Source: Halomonas sp. HL-48 (GTDB lineage: Bacteria > Pseudomonadota > Gammaproteobacteria > Pseudomonadales > Halomonadaceae). From it: 53,260 bases of DNA. The notes beneath the pieces were generated by a model. That model was given only the letters and a program-made list of their open reading frames with translations. It was not told the origin of the DNA and ran no database searches. The DNA is taken from positions 8,651 through 61,910 of the forward strand of contig NZ_LJZS01000022.1 of the NCBI RefSeq assembly GCF_001314875.1, in the 5' to 3' direction. Shown one piece after another: positions 1-7,921 of the stretch (the stretch's first letter is position 1; each line of letters starts with the position of its first letter). The translations under genes were made by a program, and so were the position numbers.

Positions 1-86
1 CGCGCCACCCCGATACACAGCAACTGACTGAATACGCCCGCCAGCAGCACCTTAAAACGCTGCGAACGAAGGCTAGCGGTGGTCAT
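1..86 (-). CDS. MFS transporter, YbfB/YjiJ-like, N-terminal part only
   Basis: Only the first 28 codons lie in the window; the rest is beyond the left edge. The start ATG is at 86, with a GAGGA Shine-Dalgarno about 8 nt upstream. After a short polar N-terminus the peptide is hydrophobic (KVLLAGVFSQLLCIGVAR), as in the first membrane helix of a transporter. The GVAR element at the end of helix 1 resembles the GIARFAYTPLLP signature of YbfB/YjiJ-type major facilitator proteins. That family call rests on very few residues. The gene is divergent from the M42 peptidase. Confidence 0.45.
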   Translation of the reverse strand, partial: MTTASLRSQRFKVLLAGVFSQLLCIGVA

Positions 87-253
87 GGCGACATCCTCGT
101 CGTGGCGTGGAGTTACATGCGGTTTCACTAAAGCCATCATAGGCGGAATTAACGTTGGTTGGCATCGTCTAAACGTCGCTAGTTGGCTAAGCGTTTACCA
201 TAAAAATCTGGCAAACTAGATACGATTATCACTTACTTACTGGAGAGCGCCCG

Positions 254-1528
254 ATGAGCGATAGTGCAAAACCCTGGACGCAACCGATGCCCGATGCGCA
301 GTTCAAATTGATGCGCGACATCCTGGCAGCCCCCAGCCCCGTGGGGTTGGAAGGCGCAATGACCTACGGCGTGCTGAAACCCTATTTTGAAAGCTTCGCC
401 CCGAGCGACTGGGAGCTACACCAGTTCCGTGGCAACGCGGGGGTTGTGCTCGATACCCATCCCGGCCGCGACGACATGTTTAAGGTCATGATCATCGGCC
501 ATGCGGATAAAATCCGCATGCAGGTGCGCTCTATCGGCGATGACGGCAAGATCTGGATCAACACCGACTCTTTCCTGCCGACCGTACTGATCGGCCATGA
601 AGTGAAGCTGTTCAGCGAAGATCCCGACGCCCCGGGCAGCTACCGCTGCATTGAAGGCGGTACCGTGGAAGCGCTGGGCGCCATTCACTTTTCCGATCCT
701 GCCATGCGCGACGGTAGCAAAGGTATCAAGAAGGAACAGATCTATCTGGACCTGCAGATCCACGGCGAGAACAAGAAGCAGCAGGTATTGAACCTGGGCG
801 TGCGGCCTGGCGATTCGATTATTTTTGATCGCCCTATCCGCCCTGGCTTCAGCCCCAACACCTTCTACGGCGCCTACCTGGATAACGGCCTGGGCTGTTT
901 CGTGGCCGCTGAGGTTGCCAAGCTGATCGCCGAGGCTGGCGGTACCGAGCAGGTGCGCGTGCTGTTTGCCATCGCCAGCTACGAAGAAATCGGCCGTTTC
1001 GGCAGCCGCGTGATGGCCGGCGAGCTGAAGCCCGACGCACTGATTGGCGTGGACGTGAATCACGACTACGTGGCGGCACCGGGGATTGGCGACAAGCGCA
1101 TGCAGCCGCTGGAAATGGGCAAAGGCTTTACCATGGCCGTCGGCTCGATTGCCAGCGAACAGCTGAACCGTGTGATTGCCCAGGCCGCCAAAGCCAACGA
1201 GATTCCCATGCAGCGGGATATGGTGGGCGTCGATACGGGTACCGACGGCATGGCCGGGGTGCTCGCCTCAGTGGACAGCGCGGCTACCTCCATCGGCTTT
1301 CCGATCCGCAACATGCATACGATTTCTGAAACCGGCAACACCCAGGACGTGCTCGCCGCCATTCATGCGTTGACCCACACGCTCAAAGCACTGGATAAAC
1401 TGCCTGATCTTAAGCGTGAATTCCTTGATAATCATCCACGTCTTGATCAAGCCCAGCCGCTTGGCCACCAGGGCAGCGAGAAGCCCGACGACGAGACCGA
1501 ATCCGCCGATAAACCGGCCGCCTCTTAA
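254..1528 (+). CDS. M42-family metallopeptidase (glutamyl aminopeptidase / endoglucanase M type)
   Basis: 424-residue cytosolic aminopeptidase-like protein with no signal peptide. Co-catalytic metal-site elements of the M42 fold are visible in order: GHAD near residue 82, the LDNGLG segment near 211 (LDN supplies the bridging Asp), YEEIG near 243 (catalytic and metal Glu), GVDV near 265, and the late His in NMHTISE near 354. A polar tail of about 30 residues follows the conserved domain. GGAGAG lies about 8 nt before the ATG. Known M42 enzymes trim N-terminal residues from peptides or act on acyl-sugars; the substrate here cannot be read from sequence. Its 3' end faces the GGA-rich RNA. Confidence 0.85.
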   Translation: MSDSAKPWTQPMPDAQFKLMRDILAAPSPVGLEGAMTYGVLKPYFESFAPSDWELHQFRGNAGVVLDTHPGRDDMFKVMIIGHADKIRMQVRSIGDDGKIWINTDSFLPTVLIGHEVKLFSEDPDAPGSYRCIEGGTVEALGAIHFSDPAMRDGSKGIKKEQIYLDLQIHGENKKQQVLNLGVRPGDSIIFDRPIRPGFSPNTFYGAYLDNGLGCFVAAEVAKLIAEAGGTEQVRVLFAIASYEEIGRFGSRVMAGELKPDALIGVDVNHDYVAAPGIGDKRMQPLEMGKGFTMAVGSIASEQLNRVIAQAAKANEIPMQRDMVGVDTGTDGMAGVLASVDSAATSIGFPIRNMHTISETGNTQDVLAAIHALTHTLKALDKLPDLKREFLDNHPRLDQAQPLGHQGSEKPDDETESADKPAAS

Positions 1529-1537
1529 ACGGGCACA

Positions 1538-1569
1538 TAAAAAACCCCGGCCGTCACTGGCCGGGGTTT
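1538..1569 (-). terminator. Intrinsic terminator of the GGA-rich RNA
   Basis: An 11-bp stem (1542-1552 with 1559-1569) and a 6-nt loop are followed on the minus strand by six T. On the plus strand the same hairpin follows the peptidase stop by 13 nt but has only TTTC after it. It is therefore best oriented for the minus-strand RNA and may act weakly in both directions. Confidence 0.75.
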
Positions 1570-1705
1570 CGTCGGGTCTTCCTTGAACATTCCTCACGAA
1601 CGTCCTGTTCGTGCCTCCATGAGTCCATCAAGCGTCCTGCTTGGTTTTCCCTGATAGCACTTCCGTTGCGCTATATGCACACACTGCGCTTCATAGCCCT
1701 TTGTT
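1538..1705 (-). ncRNA. Candidate CsrB/RsmZ-type CsrA-sequestering small RNA
   Basis: Read on the minus strand, the gap between the peptidase and the EamA gene has eight GGA motifs within about 100 nt (1571-1670). Three are displayed in hairpin loops: stem 1654-1658/1670-1674, stem 1629-1633/1639-1643 with loop AGGAC, and stem 1595-1600/1608-1613 with loop CAGGACG. The others lie in single-stranded linkers. The unit ends in a GC-rich hairpin followed by six T on this strand. Multiple GGA in loops plus an intrinsic terminator is the hallmark of RNAs that titrate the translational repressor CsrA/RsmA. The 5' end is uncertain: TATCCT at 1716-1721 and TAGATA at 1706-1711 are possible -10 elements. 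There is no credible ORF in it. Confidence 0.62.
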
Positions 1706-1832
1706 TATCTAACCCAGGATATGAAAGCCGAAAAAAATTCAAAGTCTTCGGAAAATCACTGATAAATCGCGCTCGCCACCCCCTATCTATGGCCATTTCG
1801 CCGACGTAACCCTTTGCGCAATCAATGATTTT

Positions 1833-2801
1833 CTATGGTTCTCCGACACGGCTACCCGCCCGCTTTCCGATACGCAACGCTGCCTTGTCTGCCTCGCGCG
1901 TGGCTCCCTTGGCGGGCGCGCTGATACACACCAGGCACGCCAGTATCAGCCCGATACCGGCCCATCCTGTTGCCGGCAGGCGTTCGCCCACGATCACCAC
2001 CGCCAGACAGGCCGCCACCACGGGTTCGAAAAGCGTGATGGTGGTGGCGGTACTGGCGGTGATTCGCGCAAGCCCGTAACCAAAACAAAGATAGCCCAGC
2101 AGCATCGGGACCAGCGCCATGTACAGCCCTACCGCCGCGTTCCCCCACGACGCCAGCAACGGCGCGCCGGTCACCACCAGCACCGGCATCAGCAGCAGAC
2201 CGCCAATGCCAAAAGTCGCTCCCATGGCAGCCCGGGAGGCAACGCCTTGCTGCATCAGTCGCCGCGCCGTCCACGAGTAAAGCGCATAGGTAAGGCCAGC
2301 GAGCAGGCCCAGCAAGATGCCCGGCACGAGGCCGGATTCCGTCCCCGTGGGCACATCGCCGCTGCCCTCCGCCAGGCCCAGAAGCAACATGCCGGCCAGC
2401 CCCAGCCCGGCCCCGGTCATCCAGCGCTTGGTAAGCCGCAGCCCGTCCAGACGGTATTCAATCAGCGCCGAAAGCAGCGGTGCCGAGCCGATCGAGACTA
2501 CCGTGCCGATAGTCACGCCCGCCAGCCGCATGGAGGCATAGAACGCCAGCGGATAAATGGCGACCGCCAAGGCCCCAAGCAGCAGATACGGCCACTGGGC
2601 CCGCAGCAGGCGTGCATGGCGACGAATCCGTCCGGCGGAGAGCAGCGCCTGCATCACGCCGCCACCGCCCATCGCCACCGCGCCGATGGCCACGGGGCTG
2701 ACCTGCGGGGCAAAGGTCGCCGCCGTCCCGGTGGTTCCCCACAGAATGGCAGCGACCAGGACCATGGCGATGCCCAGCCGCGGTTCATGGGCGGCCTTCA
2801 T
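1833..2801 (-). CDS. EamA/DMT-family transporter
   Basis: 322-residue integral membrane protein with about ten hydrophobic helices arranged as two EamA repeats. The first starts at LGIAMVLVAAILWGTTG (residues 9-25), the second near residue 155 (GILLGLLAGLTYALYSW). The family exports metabolites or drugs; the substrate is not predictable. The start ATG overlaps the stop of the upstream TetR gene by 4 nt (ATGA), so the pair is an operon with coupled translation. The TetR protein probably controls this exporter through the palindrome at 3409-3432. Confidence 0.85.
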   Translation of the reverse strand: MKAAHEPRLGIAMVLVAAILWGTTGTAATFAPQVSPVAIGAVAMGGGGVMQALLSAGRIRRHARLLRAQWPYLLLGALAVAIYPLAFYASMRLAGVTIGTVVSIGSAPLLSALIEYRLDGLRLTKRWMTGAGLGLAGMLLLGLAEGSGDVPTGTESGLVPGILLGLLAGLTYALYSWTARRLMQQGVASRAAMGATFGIGGLLLMPVLVVTGAPLLASWGNAAVGLYMALVPMLLGYLCFGYGLARITASTATTITLFEPVVAACLAVVIVGERLPATGWAGIGLILACLVCISAPAKGATREADKAALRIGKRAGSRVGEP

Positions 2802-3388
2802 AACGCCGCCAGCAGGTCGTCCGCCATCTGGCGCGCCTGATACAGACAGTCGCTGCCCCCTTCCAGCCCCGCCCGCGCCATGGCGCCTTCGAGAAGAAAC
2901 GCAAGCTGATGGGCAAGCGCATAGGCCTGCTGCGTATCGCCGCCCAGCAAGTCGCTGAGGTGGGTGGCCAGCAACGCCTCGACCTGTTCCTTGTGCTCTC
3001 TGACTACTGACCGGCCGGGATCACCGGCAGGTAGCTCGGCCGCCGCATTCAGCAGGCCACACCCGCGAAAGCCATGCTCGTAGGCACACGCCGCGTGATC
3101 CTCATAGGCCAGAAAGACCGCCATCACCCTGTCGCGGGGCGTGCTCGCCTTGCCCAGTCGCGCGTCGTAGAGCGCCAGCCATTCCGCGTGACGCGCCTCC
3201 AGATAAAACGCCACCAGCTTGCGCTTCGAGGCAAAGTGGTTGTACAGGCTTTTCTTGGCGACCCCCGCACGTTTGACGATGGCATCGATACCCGTGGCCG
3301 TGATGCCGTCGCGATAGAACAGCGCGGACGCCGCATCGAGCAGACGGTCACGCGCGCTCCCAGGGGGTTGACTGGACATTGTAGGCAA
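2798..3388 (-). CDS. TetR/AcrR-family transcriptional regulator
   Basis: 196 residues. The N-terminal TetR helix-turn-helix covers roughly residues 12-58 (RDRLLDAASALFYRDGI ... VAKKSLYNHFASKRKL); the helical C-terminal half is a ligand/dimer domain. A TTG at 3388 lies 7 nt behind GAGG, while the first ATG (3379) is about 16 nt from it. The TTG start is therefore preferred, although an ATG start would only remove three residues. It precedes and overlaps the EamA exporter gene, with a palindromic operator about 20 bp upstream. It is likely an autorepressor and repressor of the exporter, induced by an unknown ligand. Confidence 0.85.
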   Translation of the reverse strand: MPTMSSQPPGSARDRLLDAASALFYRDGITATGIDAIVKRAGVAKKSLYNHFASKRKLVAFYLEARHAEWLALYDARLGKASTPRDRVMAVFLAYEDHAACAYEHGFRGCGLLNAAAELPAGDPGRSVVREHKEQVEALLATHLSDLLGGDTQQAYALAHQLAFLLEGAMARAGLEGGSDCLYQARQMADDLLAAL

Positions 3389-3408
3389 CGAGGCACCTCA
3401 CTTACTTG

Positions 3409-3432
3409 AGTAGGTAGACCAGTCTACCTACT
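3409..3432. promoter_or_regulatory. Palindromic operator for the TetR regulator
   Basis: A perfect 24-bp inverted repeat with half-site AGTAGGTAGACC, just upstream of the tetR start. Its core TAGACCAGTCTA is of the TAGAC-N2-GTCTA type bound by many TetR proteins. The position fits autorepression of the tetR-eamA operon. The assignment to this regulator is inference from adjacency. Confidence 0.7.
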
Positions 3433-3614
3433 GAGATAATTGCGTCAAGCACCATGTGCCTGGTGTCCACCGGGCAAAAAATTGTCAATTTCGACCGCCA
3501 AGATGACGACAATGGCCTATGGTTACTATTCCACCGCTTGCCAATCCGTCAACGTCATGCAGAACAAGCGGTTCACGACTGGACCCGACAGCACCCACAG
3601 GGGAGGAGGTCAGC

Positions 3615-3830
3615 GTGCAGCACATCACCATCAACTACAAAGTCCGCGGCGTCGATATCATTTGCCGTCACTGCGGCAACTATGAATCACCCACCTCGGG
3701 CTTTTTGAGCCACTTCCGTCTTGAAGGAACCGGCCAACACAGCGCCGTCTTACGCTGCTTGAGCTGCCAGACCGGCGAAACCATACCGCGACGTGCGCTG
3801 GATACGCTGGCACACGCACGCGCCGGTTGA
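3615..3830 (+). CDS. Small CxxC zinc-ribbon-like protein
   Basis: A 71-residue protein starting at GTG 3615, chosen because the very strong Shine-Dalgarno GGGAGGAGGT (3601-3610) sits 4 nt before it; longer upstream frames lack such a site. It contains two CxxC knuckles: CRHCGNYE near residue 17 and CLSCQTGE near 50. They are separated by about 30 residues, as in a one-zinc ribbon. There is no signal peptide or membrane segment. I do not recognise the family; a nucleic-acid- or protein-binding role is only a possibility. It converges on the Aer-like receptor gene across a shared terminator. Confidence 0.6.
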   Translation: MQHITINYKVRGVDIICRHCGNYESPTSGFLSHFRLEGTGQHSAVLRCLSCQTGETIPRRALDTLAHARAG

Positions 3831-3850
3831 GATAGCCCATCAGAAGGAGT

Positions 3851-3890
3851 GCCCCTGAGGAGACCCAGTCGCCGCCTCAGGGGCGTTTCA
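3851..3890. terminator. Hairpin terminator between convergent genes
   Basis: A 10-bp perfect stem (3851-3860 with 3875-3884) with a 14-nt loop, lying between the stops of the zinc-ribbon gene and the Aer-like receptor gene. A short T-containing tail (GTTTCATT) follows on the plus strand. It probably serves both directions. Confidence 0.55.
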
Positions 3891-3897
3891 TTGCCTA

Positions 3898-6030
3898 TCA
3901 AGTAGCCATGGCCGCGTGCTCAGGCAGGTCGTCTCGCTGCGGCGTCGCCGCAATTGCCAATGGCGTATCCGGGCTCGATGGCGCCCCTGTCAGGCGTTCC
4001 TGAGCGGCAGGCACACTTTCCTCGTGCGCGCCCTCCAGGCGAAAGGCAGCGATCACGTTGGTCAGCGCCCGTGCCTGATGTGTCAGCTGCTGGGCGGCGC
4101 CCGAGATCGACTGAACCCGCAAGGCGTTCTGCTGTGTGACCTGGTCCATCTCCGTCACGGCCGTATTGATCTGGGCGATACCACCGCTTTGCTCGTCGGA
4201 GGCGCTGCTGATCTCGGCCATGATATCGCTGACTTTCATCACCTCGGTCACCACCTGTTCAATCGACTGCTCAGCCTCTTTCACCGCCGCCGTGCCGCCG
4301 CTGATTTCCTGGGTGGACGCTTCGATCAGGCGACGGATGTCGCCCGCCGCATCGGCACTGCGTCCCGCCAGGCTGCGCACTTCGTTGGCCACGACGGCAA
4401 ACCCGCGCCCCTGCTCACCGGCGCGGGCGGCTTCAACAGAAGCGTTGAGCGCCAGTATGTTGGTTTGGAACGCGATGCCGTCGATCACACTGATAATGTC
4501 GGTCATTTTCCCGGCGCTTTCGGCAATTCGCTCCATGCGCGCTACCAGCGCTTCCATACGCGCGCCGGTTTCACGGCTGGTAGCGGCATTCTGGGTGGCG
4601 AGTTGATTCGCCTGGCGAGCATTCTCGGTGTTTTGCTGCACCGTCGCTGTCAGCTCATCCATGCTCGAGGCAGTTTGCTGAAGCGACGAGGCCTGCTGCT
4701 CCGTTCGCGTCGCCAAGGCTTCATTTTGCTGATAAATCTGCTGGGAAGCGGGAGTGACGACCTCGACTTTGGCACCGACCTCGGTAATCAACCCTGAGAG
4801 ACTGGCACGCATGATTTCAAGCGAACCTAAAAGCTCACCCAGCTCGTCGTGGCGTTTGAGTGTGACGCGATTGGCCAGGTTGCCGGCGGCAATCTGAAAG
4901 GTCACGCGCCGCGCTTCGTTGAGCGATTTAATCAGGGAACGCAGAATAGCCACGCTCAAGGCCACCATGAGGGCAATGCCCACCGCCAGCACGGCAAGCT
5001 GCACGTAGAGCAGCGTGGCCTGCTGACGATCGGCGCTTGCCATCAGTGCCTGGGCCGCCTGTCGCTCCTGCTCCACCAGTTGGTTGATGGTGCTGCCGAT
5101 CTGCGCCGAGCTGGGCTCCAGGTTGTCGTTGAAAGCTTCAAAAGCAGCGAACCCGTCACCATCACGGATCGCCGTGAAGGTGGTGTCCGCCGCGTCGATA
5201 AAACCGGTAAGGTAAGTGGTTAACGCCTGTTCGACCTCGTTTCCTTCGGCATCGCTCCTTTCCAGCACGCTTTCAATGTCGCGACGATTCTCGCTCAGTT
5301 GCGCTTCCAACTCCTCCAAATCCGCCCGCCTGGGGTTGCTGACGGCCGGCTCAAGCGCTTGCCGCGTCTGCGTGACTCGCTGCTCGACGCGTTGTAAATC
5401 GGCAATGCCCTCAAGGCCTGTCTGATTGAGCGTGCGTAACCGCTCTGCAGAACTCGTCACCCCGTATACCCCGGCGGCGCCGCCCAGCACCAGCAGCATC
5501 ACCGCGACGCACACCATGCCAATAAGCTTGGCCTGCATGCTACGGAAACGGAAACGCCGAGCCAATCCAGCGGGCCCAGAGCGACGAATTGCACCATTTT
5601 GAAGCGCAAACTCCTGCCGACCGCCCGACTGCATACGCGCATAGGCCTTTTCGGCCCGTGCGATGGCAAGGTCTGAAGCCTGGCGACGTATCGCGGTATA
5701 GCCCACTACCCGCTCGCCATCCAGCAATGGCGCTATGGTGGTATCCACCCAGTACCCCTCGCCGTTTTGGCGGCGGTTTTTCATCACCCCCTGCCAGGTA
5801 CGCCCGCGCGAAAGGGTCGCCCATAAATCCTTGAACACTTCACTGGGCATATCCGGATGGCGAAACAAGCTGTGTGGCGCACCGATCAGCTCGTCCAGCG
5901 AGTAGCCACTTATATCGATAAGCGACTGATTAGCATAAGTAATATTCCCTTCCAGATCCGAACGGGAAATCAGCACGTCATCATCCGACAGCGCGTCAGG
6001 CTGCGATGCAGCGGGATAGGCATCTTGCAT
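3898..6030 (-). CDS. Aer-type PAS chemoreceptor with an extra periplasmic module
   Basis: 710-residue methyl-accepting chemotaxis protein. Order: N-terminal PAS domain (about 18-118) closely matching Aer, including the SGYSLDEL and FRHPDMP segments of the FAD pocket; TM1 (about 167-190); an extracytoplasmic helical region (about 191-337); TM2 (about 338-361); HAMP (about 363-415); and the cytoplasmic signalling hairpin with its conserved tip ([22 protein letters not shown]). E. coli Aer has only a short membrane hairpin, so this protein could sense both redox state/oxygen and a periplasmic cue. There is no C-terminal CheR/CheB pentapeptide. It is divergent from the next receptor gene. Confidence 0.88.
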   Translation of the reverse strand: MQDAYPAASQPDALSDDDVLISRSDLEGNITYANQSLIDISGYSLDELIGAPHSLFRHPDMPSEVFKDLWATLSRGRTWQGVMKNRRQNGEGYWVDTTIAPLLDGERVVGYTAIRRQASDLAIARAEKAYARMQSGGRQEFALQNGAIRRSGPAGLARRFRFRSMQAKLIGMVCVAVMLLVLGGAAGVYGVTSSAERLRTLNQTGLEGIADLQRVEQRVTQTRQALEPAVSNPRRADLEELEAQLSENRRDIESVLERSDAEGNEVEQALTTYLTGFIDAADTTFTAIRDGDGFAAFEAFNDNLEPSSAQIGSTINQLVEQERQAAQALMASADRQQATLLYVQLAVLAVGIALMVALSVAILRSLIKSLNEARRVTFQIAAGNLANRVTLKRHDELGELLGSLEIMRASLSGLITEVGAKVEVVTPASQQIYQQNEALATRTEQQASSLQQTASSMDELTATVQQNTENARQANQLATQNAATSRETGARMEALVARMERIAESAGKMTDIISVIDGIAFQTNILALNASVEAARAGEQGRGFAVVANEVRSLAGRSADAAGDIRRLIEASTQEISGGTAAVKEAEQSIEQVVTEVMKVSDIMAEISSASDEQSGGIAQINTAVTEMDQVTQQNALRVQSISGAAQQLTHQARALTNVIAAFRLEGAHEESVPAAQERLTGAPSSPDTPLAIAATPQRDDLPEHAAMAT

Positions 6031-6052
6031 GGAGAACCCCTAATCTTTTTAT

Positions 6053-6079
6053 ATCAAGGCTTACGCCGTTAATGCTTGA
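6053..6079 (-). promoter_or_regulatory. Possible sigma-28 (FliA) promoter for the Aer-like receptor
   Basis: On the minus strand, TCAAGCAT (6072-6079) and GCCTTGAT (6053-6060) are separated by 11 nt. This partly matches the FliA consensus TAAAGTTT-N11-GCCGATAA. The -10 half is degenerate, so confidence is low. Placement 23 nt before the receptor start would give a short leader. Confidence 0.3.
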
Positions 6080-6178
6080 GGCGTTCCCTGCCTAAGCCAT
6101 TTCAATTAGAGGAAATGCACAAAACGTGCCATCCATGTGCCTGGCACATCGCCGCCAACAACCTGCAGCTTCTTTCAT

Positions 6179-6204
6179 TAAAGGTTTCCTGATAAAGCCG
6201 ATAA
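6179..6204 (+). promoter_or_regulatory. Sigma-28 (FliA) promoter for the Cache chemoreceptor
   Basis: TAAAGGTT (6179-6186), 10 nt, then a perfect GCCGATAA (6197-6204). This closely fits the FliA consensus TAAAGTTT-N11-GCCGATAA that drives late flagellar and chemotaxis genes. The receptor ATG is 63 nt downstream. A second GCCGATAG occurs at 6214-6221 without a good -35. Confidence 0.65.
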
Positions 6205-6266
6205 CACTGGGAAGCCGATAGTAATCTTTCCAACGACAAGCGTTATCGACACAACCGGGGAGCTAC

Positions 6267-7853
6267 ATGACACGTTTGACAACAACCCAAAAACTGTGGG
6301 GCACGCTCGCCATCATCTGGATCGCCATGCTGTTGATGGTGGGCTGGCTGGCATGGGAAAACCGACAGACCATCGAAAATGAACGGCGGGATAGCCTGCA
6401 GTACGTCATTGAAAGCGTGCATAGCCAGATTGAAGCCCTCCAGGCCCAGGTCGACGCCGGAGAGCTGAGCCTTGAAGAGGCCCAGCAGCGGGCCATGGAC
6501 AACATGTCAAGCGTTCGCTTTGGTGACGGCGAATACATTTTTGCGTTCGATAACGATCTGAACATCGTCTCTCACCCGAGCCGCGACACCGGCACCAATA
6601 TGAGCGATTACCAGGATGCCAGCGGCCTACTGCTCTATGCCGAGCTGCTTGAAACGGCGCAGGCCGGCGGTGGCCACGTGGGTTATTACTCCACCCGTCT
6701 GGACGGCGACGAGCAGGTGCCCAAGCTAAGTTACGTCGCCCATATACCCCAATGGGATTGGTCGCTGGCCTCGGGCGTGTATGTGGACGATATCAATGCC
6801 GCGTTTATATCCGGCCTGCTTCAATCAGCGCTTATTCTGCTGATTATCGGCGTACCGGTCACCGTGTTGATGGGCTGGGTGATTCGCGACGTGTCCCGTC
6901 GCCTGGGCGGTGACCCACGCTACGCAGCAAGCGTGGTGCGCCATATTGCCGACGGCGACCTGACGCATACCACGCAGCTGTCCGCCCGCGACCAGCAAAG
7001 CCTGCTGTTTGACATCGATCGCATGCGCGAAACCCTGGCAGAGACCATTGGCAGCATTCATCACAGCGCGGATGACGTGAACACCTCGGTCGAGCAGATC
7101 GTCGGTGTCAACGAAGAACTGTCCACCCGCACCGAACAGCAGGCTGCCTCGCTGGCCGAAACGGCATCCAGCATGGAACAGCTAACGGCTACGGTAAAAC
7201 AAAATGCCGAGCACGCCGACCATGCCAGCCAGTTGGCAAGCAAGACCACCGACAGTGCGCAAAAGGGTAGCGAAGCGATGACATCGGTGATTGATACCAT
7301 GTCGACGATCAATGAAAGCGCGACTCAGATGAGCACCATCGTGGATACGATTGACTCAATTGCGTTCCAGACCAATATTCTGGCGCTCAATGCCTCGGTA
7401 GAAGCCGCCCGGGCCGGTGAACAGGGCCGGGGCTTTGCGGTGGTGGCAAGCGAAGTTCGACAGCTGGCCAGCCGTTCCGCAGCAGCAGCCCAGGAAATCA
7501 AGACGCTGATCGATAACGCCGATAGCCAGGTGGTTCAGGGCAGTCGCCAGGTGCGCGATACCGGCAAGGTCATTAGCGGCATCGTCGACAACATCCAGCA
7601 GCTCAACACCCTGGTGAAGGAAATCTCGGCCGCTACCAAGGAGCAAAGCTACGGCATCGAGCAGGTCAATGAGGCGGTCACCCAGATGGATCAGATGACC
7701 CAGCAGAATGCCGGGCTGGTGCAGGAAAGTACCGGCGCCACCCAGCGCCTGGCAGATCTCAGTCATGAGCTTCGCCAGCGGGTCGCGCATTTCAGAATCG
7801 ACCCGGCGTCAGCGAGCACAACGCAGGCGCTGCCCTCCTACCAACAGCGTTAA
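6267..7853 (+). CDS. Methyl-accepting chemotaxis protein with single Cache (sCache_2) sensor
   Basis: 528 residues. TM1 is at about 12-30, followed by an sCache_2-type periplasmic ligand domain (about 35-175) with the [11 protein letters not shown] and [13 protein letters not shown] signatures. TM2 is at about 184-204, then a HAMP linker and a cytoplasmic four-helix signalling region with the conserved hairpin tip ([22 protein letters not shown]). Single Cache domains of this type often bind small organic acids; the ligand is unknown here. GGGGAG precedes the ATG by 5 nt. The protein lacks a C-terminal NWETF-like tether. Confidence 0.88.
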   Translation: MTRLTTTQKLWGTLAIIWIAMLLMVGWLAWENRQTIENERRDSLQYVIESVHSQIEALQAQVDAGELSLEEAQQRAMDNMSSVRFGDGEYIFAFDNDLNIVSHPSRDTGTNMSDYQDASGLLLYAELLETAQAGGGHVGYYSTRLDGDEQVPKLSYVAHIPQWDWSLASGVYVDDINAAFISGLLQSALILLIIGVPVTVLMGWVIRDVSRRLGGDPRYAASVVRHIADGDLTHTTQLSARDQQSLLFDIDRMRETLAETIGSIHHSADDVNTSVEQIVGVNEELSTRTEQQAASLAETASSMEQLTATVKQNAEHADHASQLASKTTDSAQKGSEAMTSVIDTMSTINESATQMSTIVDTIDSIAFQTNILALNASVEAARAGEQGRGFAVVASEVRQLASRSAAAAQEIKTLIDNADSQVVQGSRQVRDTGKVISGIVDNIQQLNTLVKEISAATKEQSYGIEQVNEAVTQMDQMTQQNAGLVQESTGATQRLADLSHELRQRVAHFRIDPASASTTQALPSYQQR

Positions 7854-7866
7854 GCGCTGGCCATCA

Positions 7867-7906
7867 GCCTGCAGACGGGTCCCCAGGACGCCGTCTGCAG
7901 GCTTTT
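7867..7906 (+). terminator. Intrinsic terminator after the Cache chemoreceptor
   Basis: A perfect 12-bp stem (7867-7878 with 7891-7902), 12-nt loop, then TTTTC, 14 nt after the receptor stop. It faces the convergent gpgS gene and may stop both. Confidence 0.8.
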
Positions 7907-7921
7907 CTGCCTGACCGCGCG

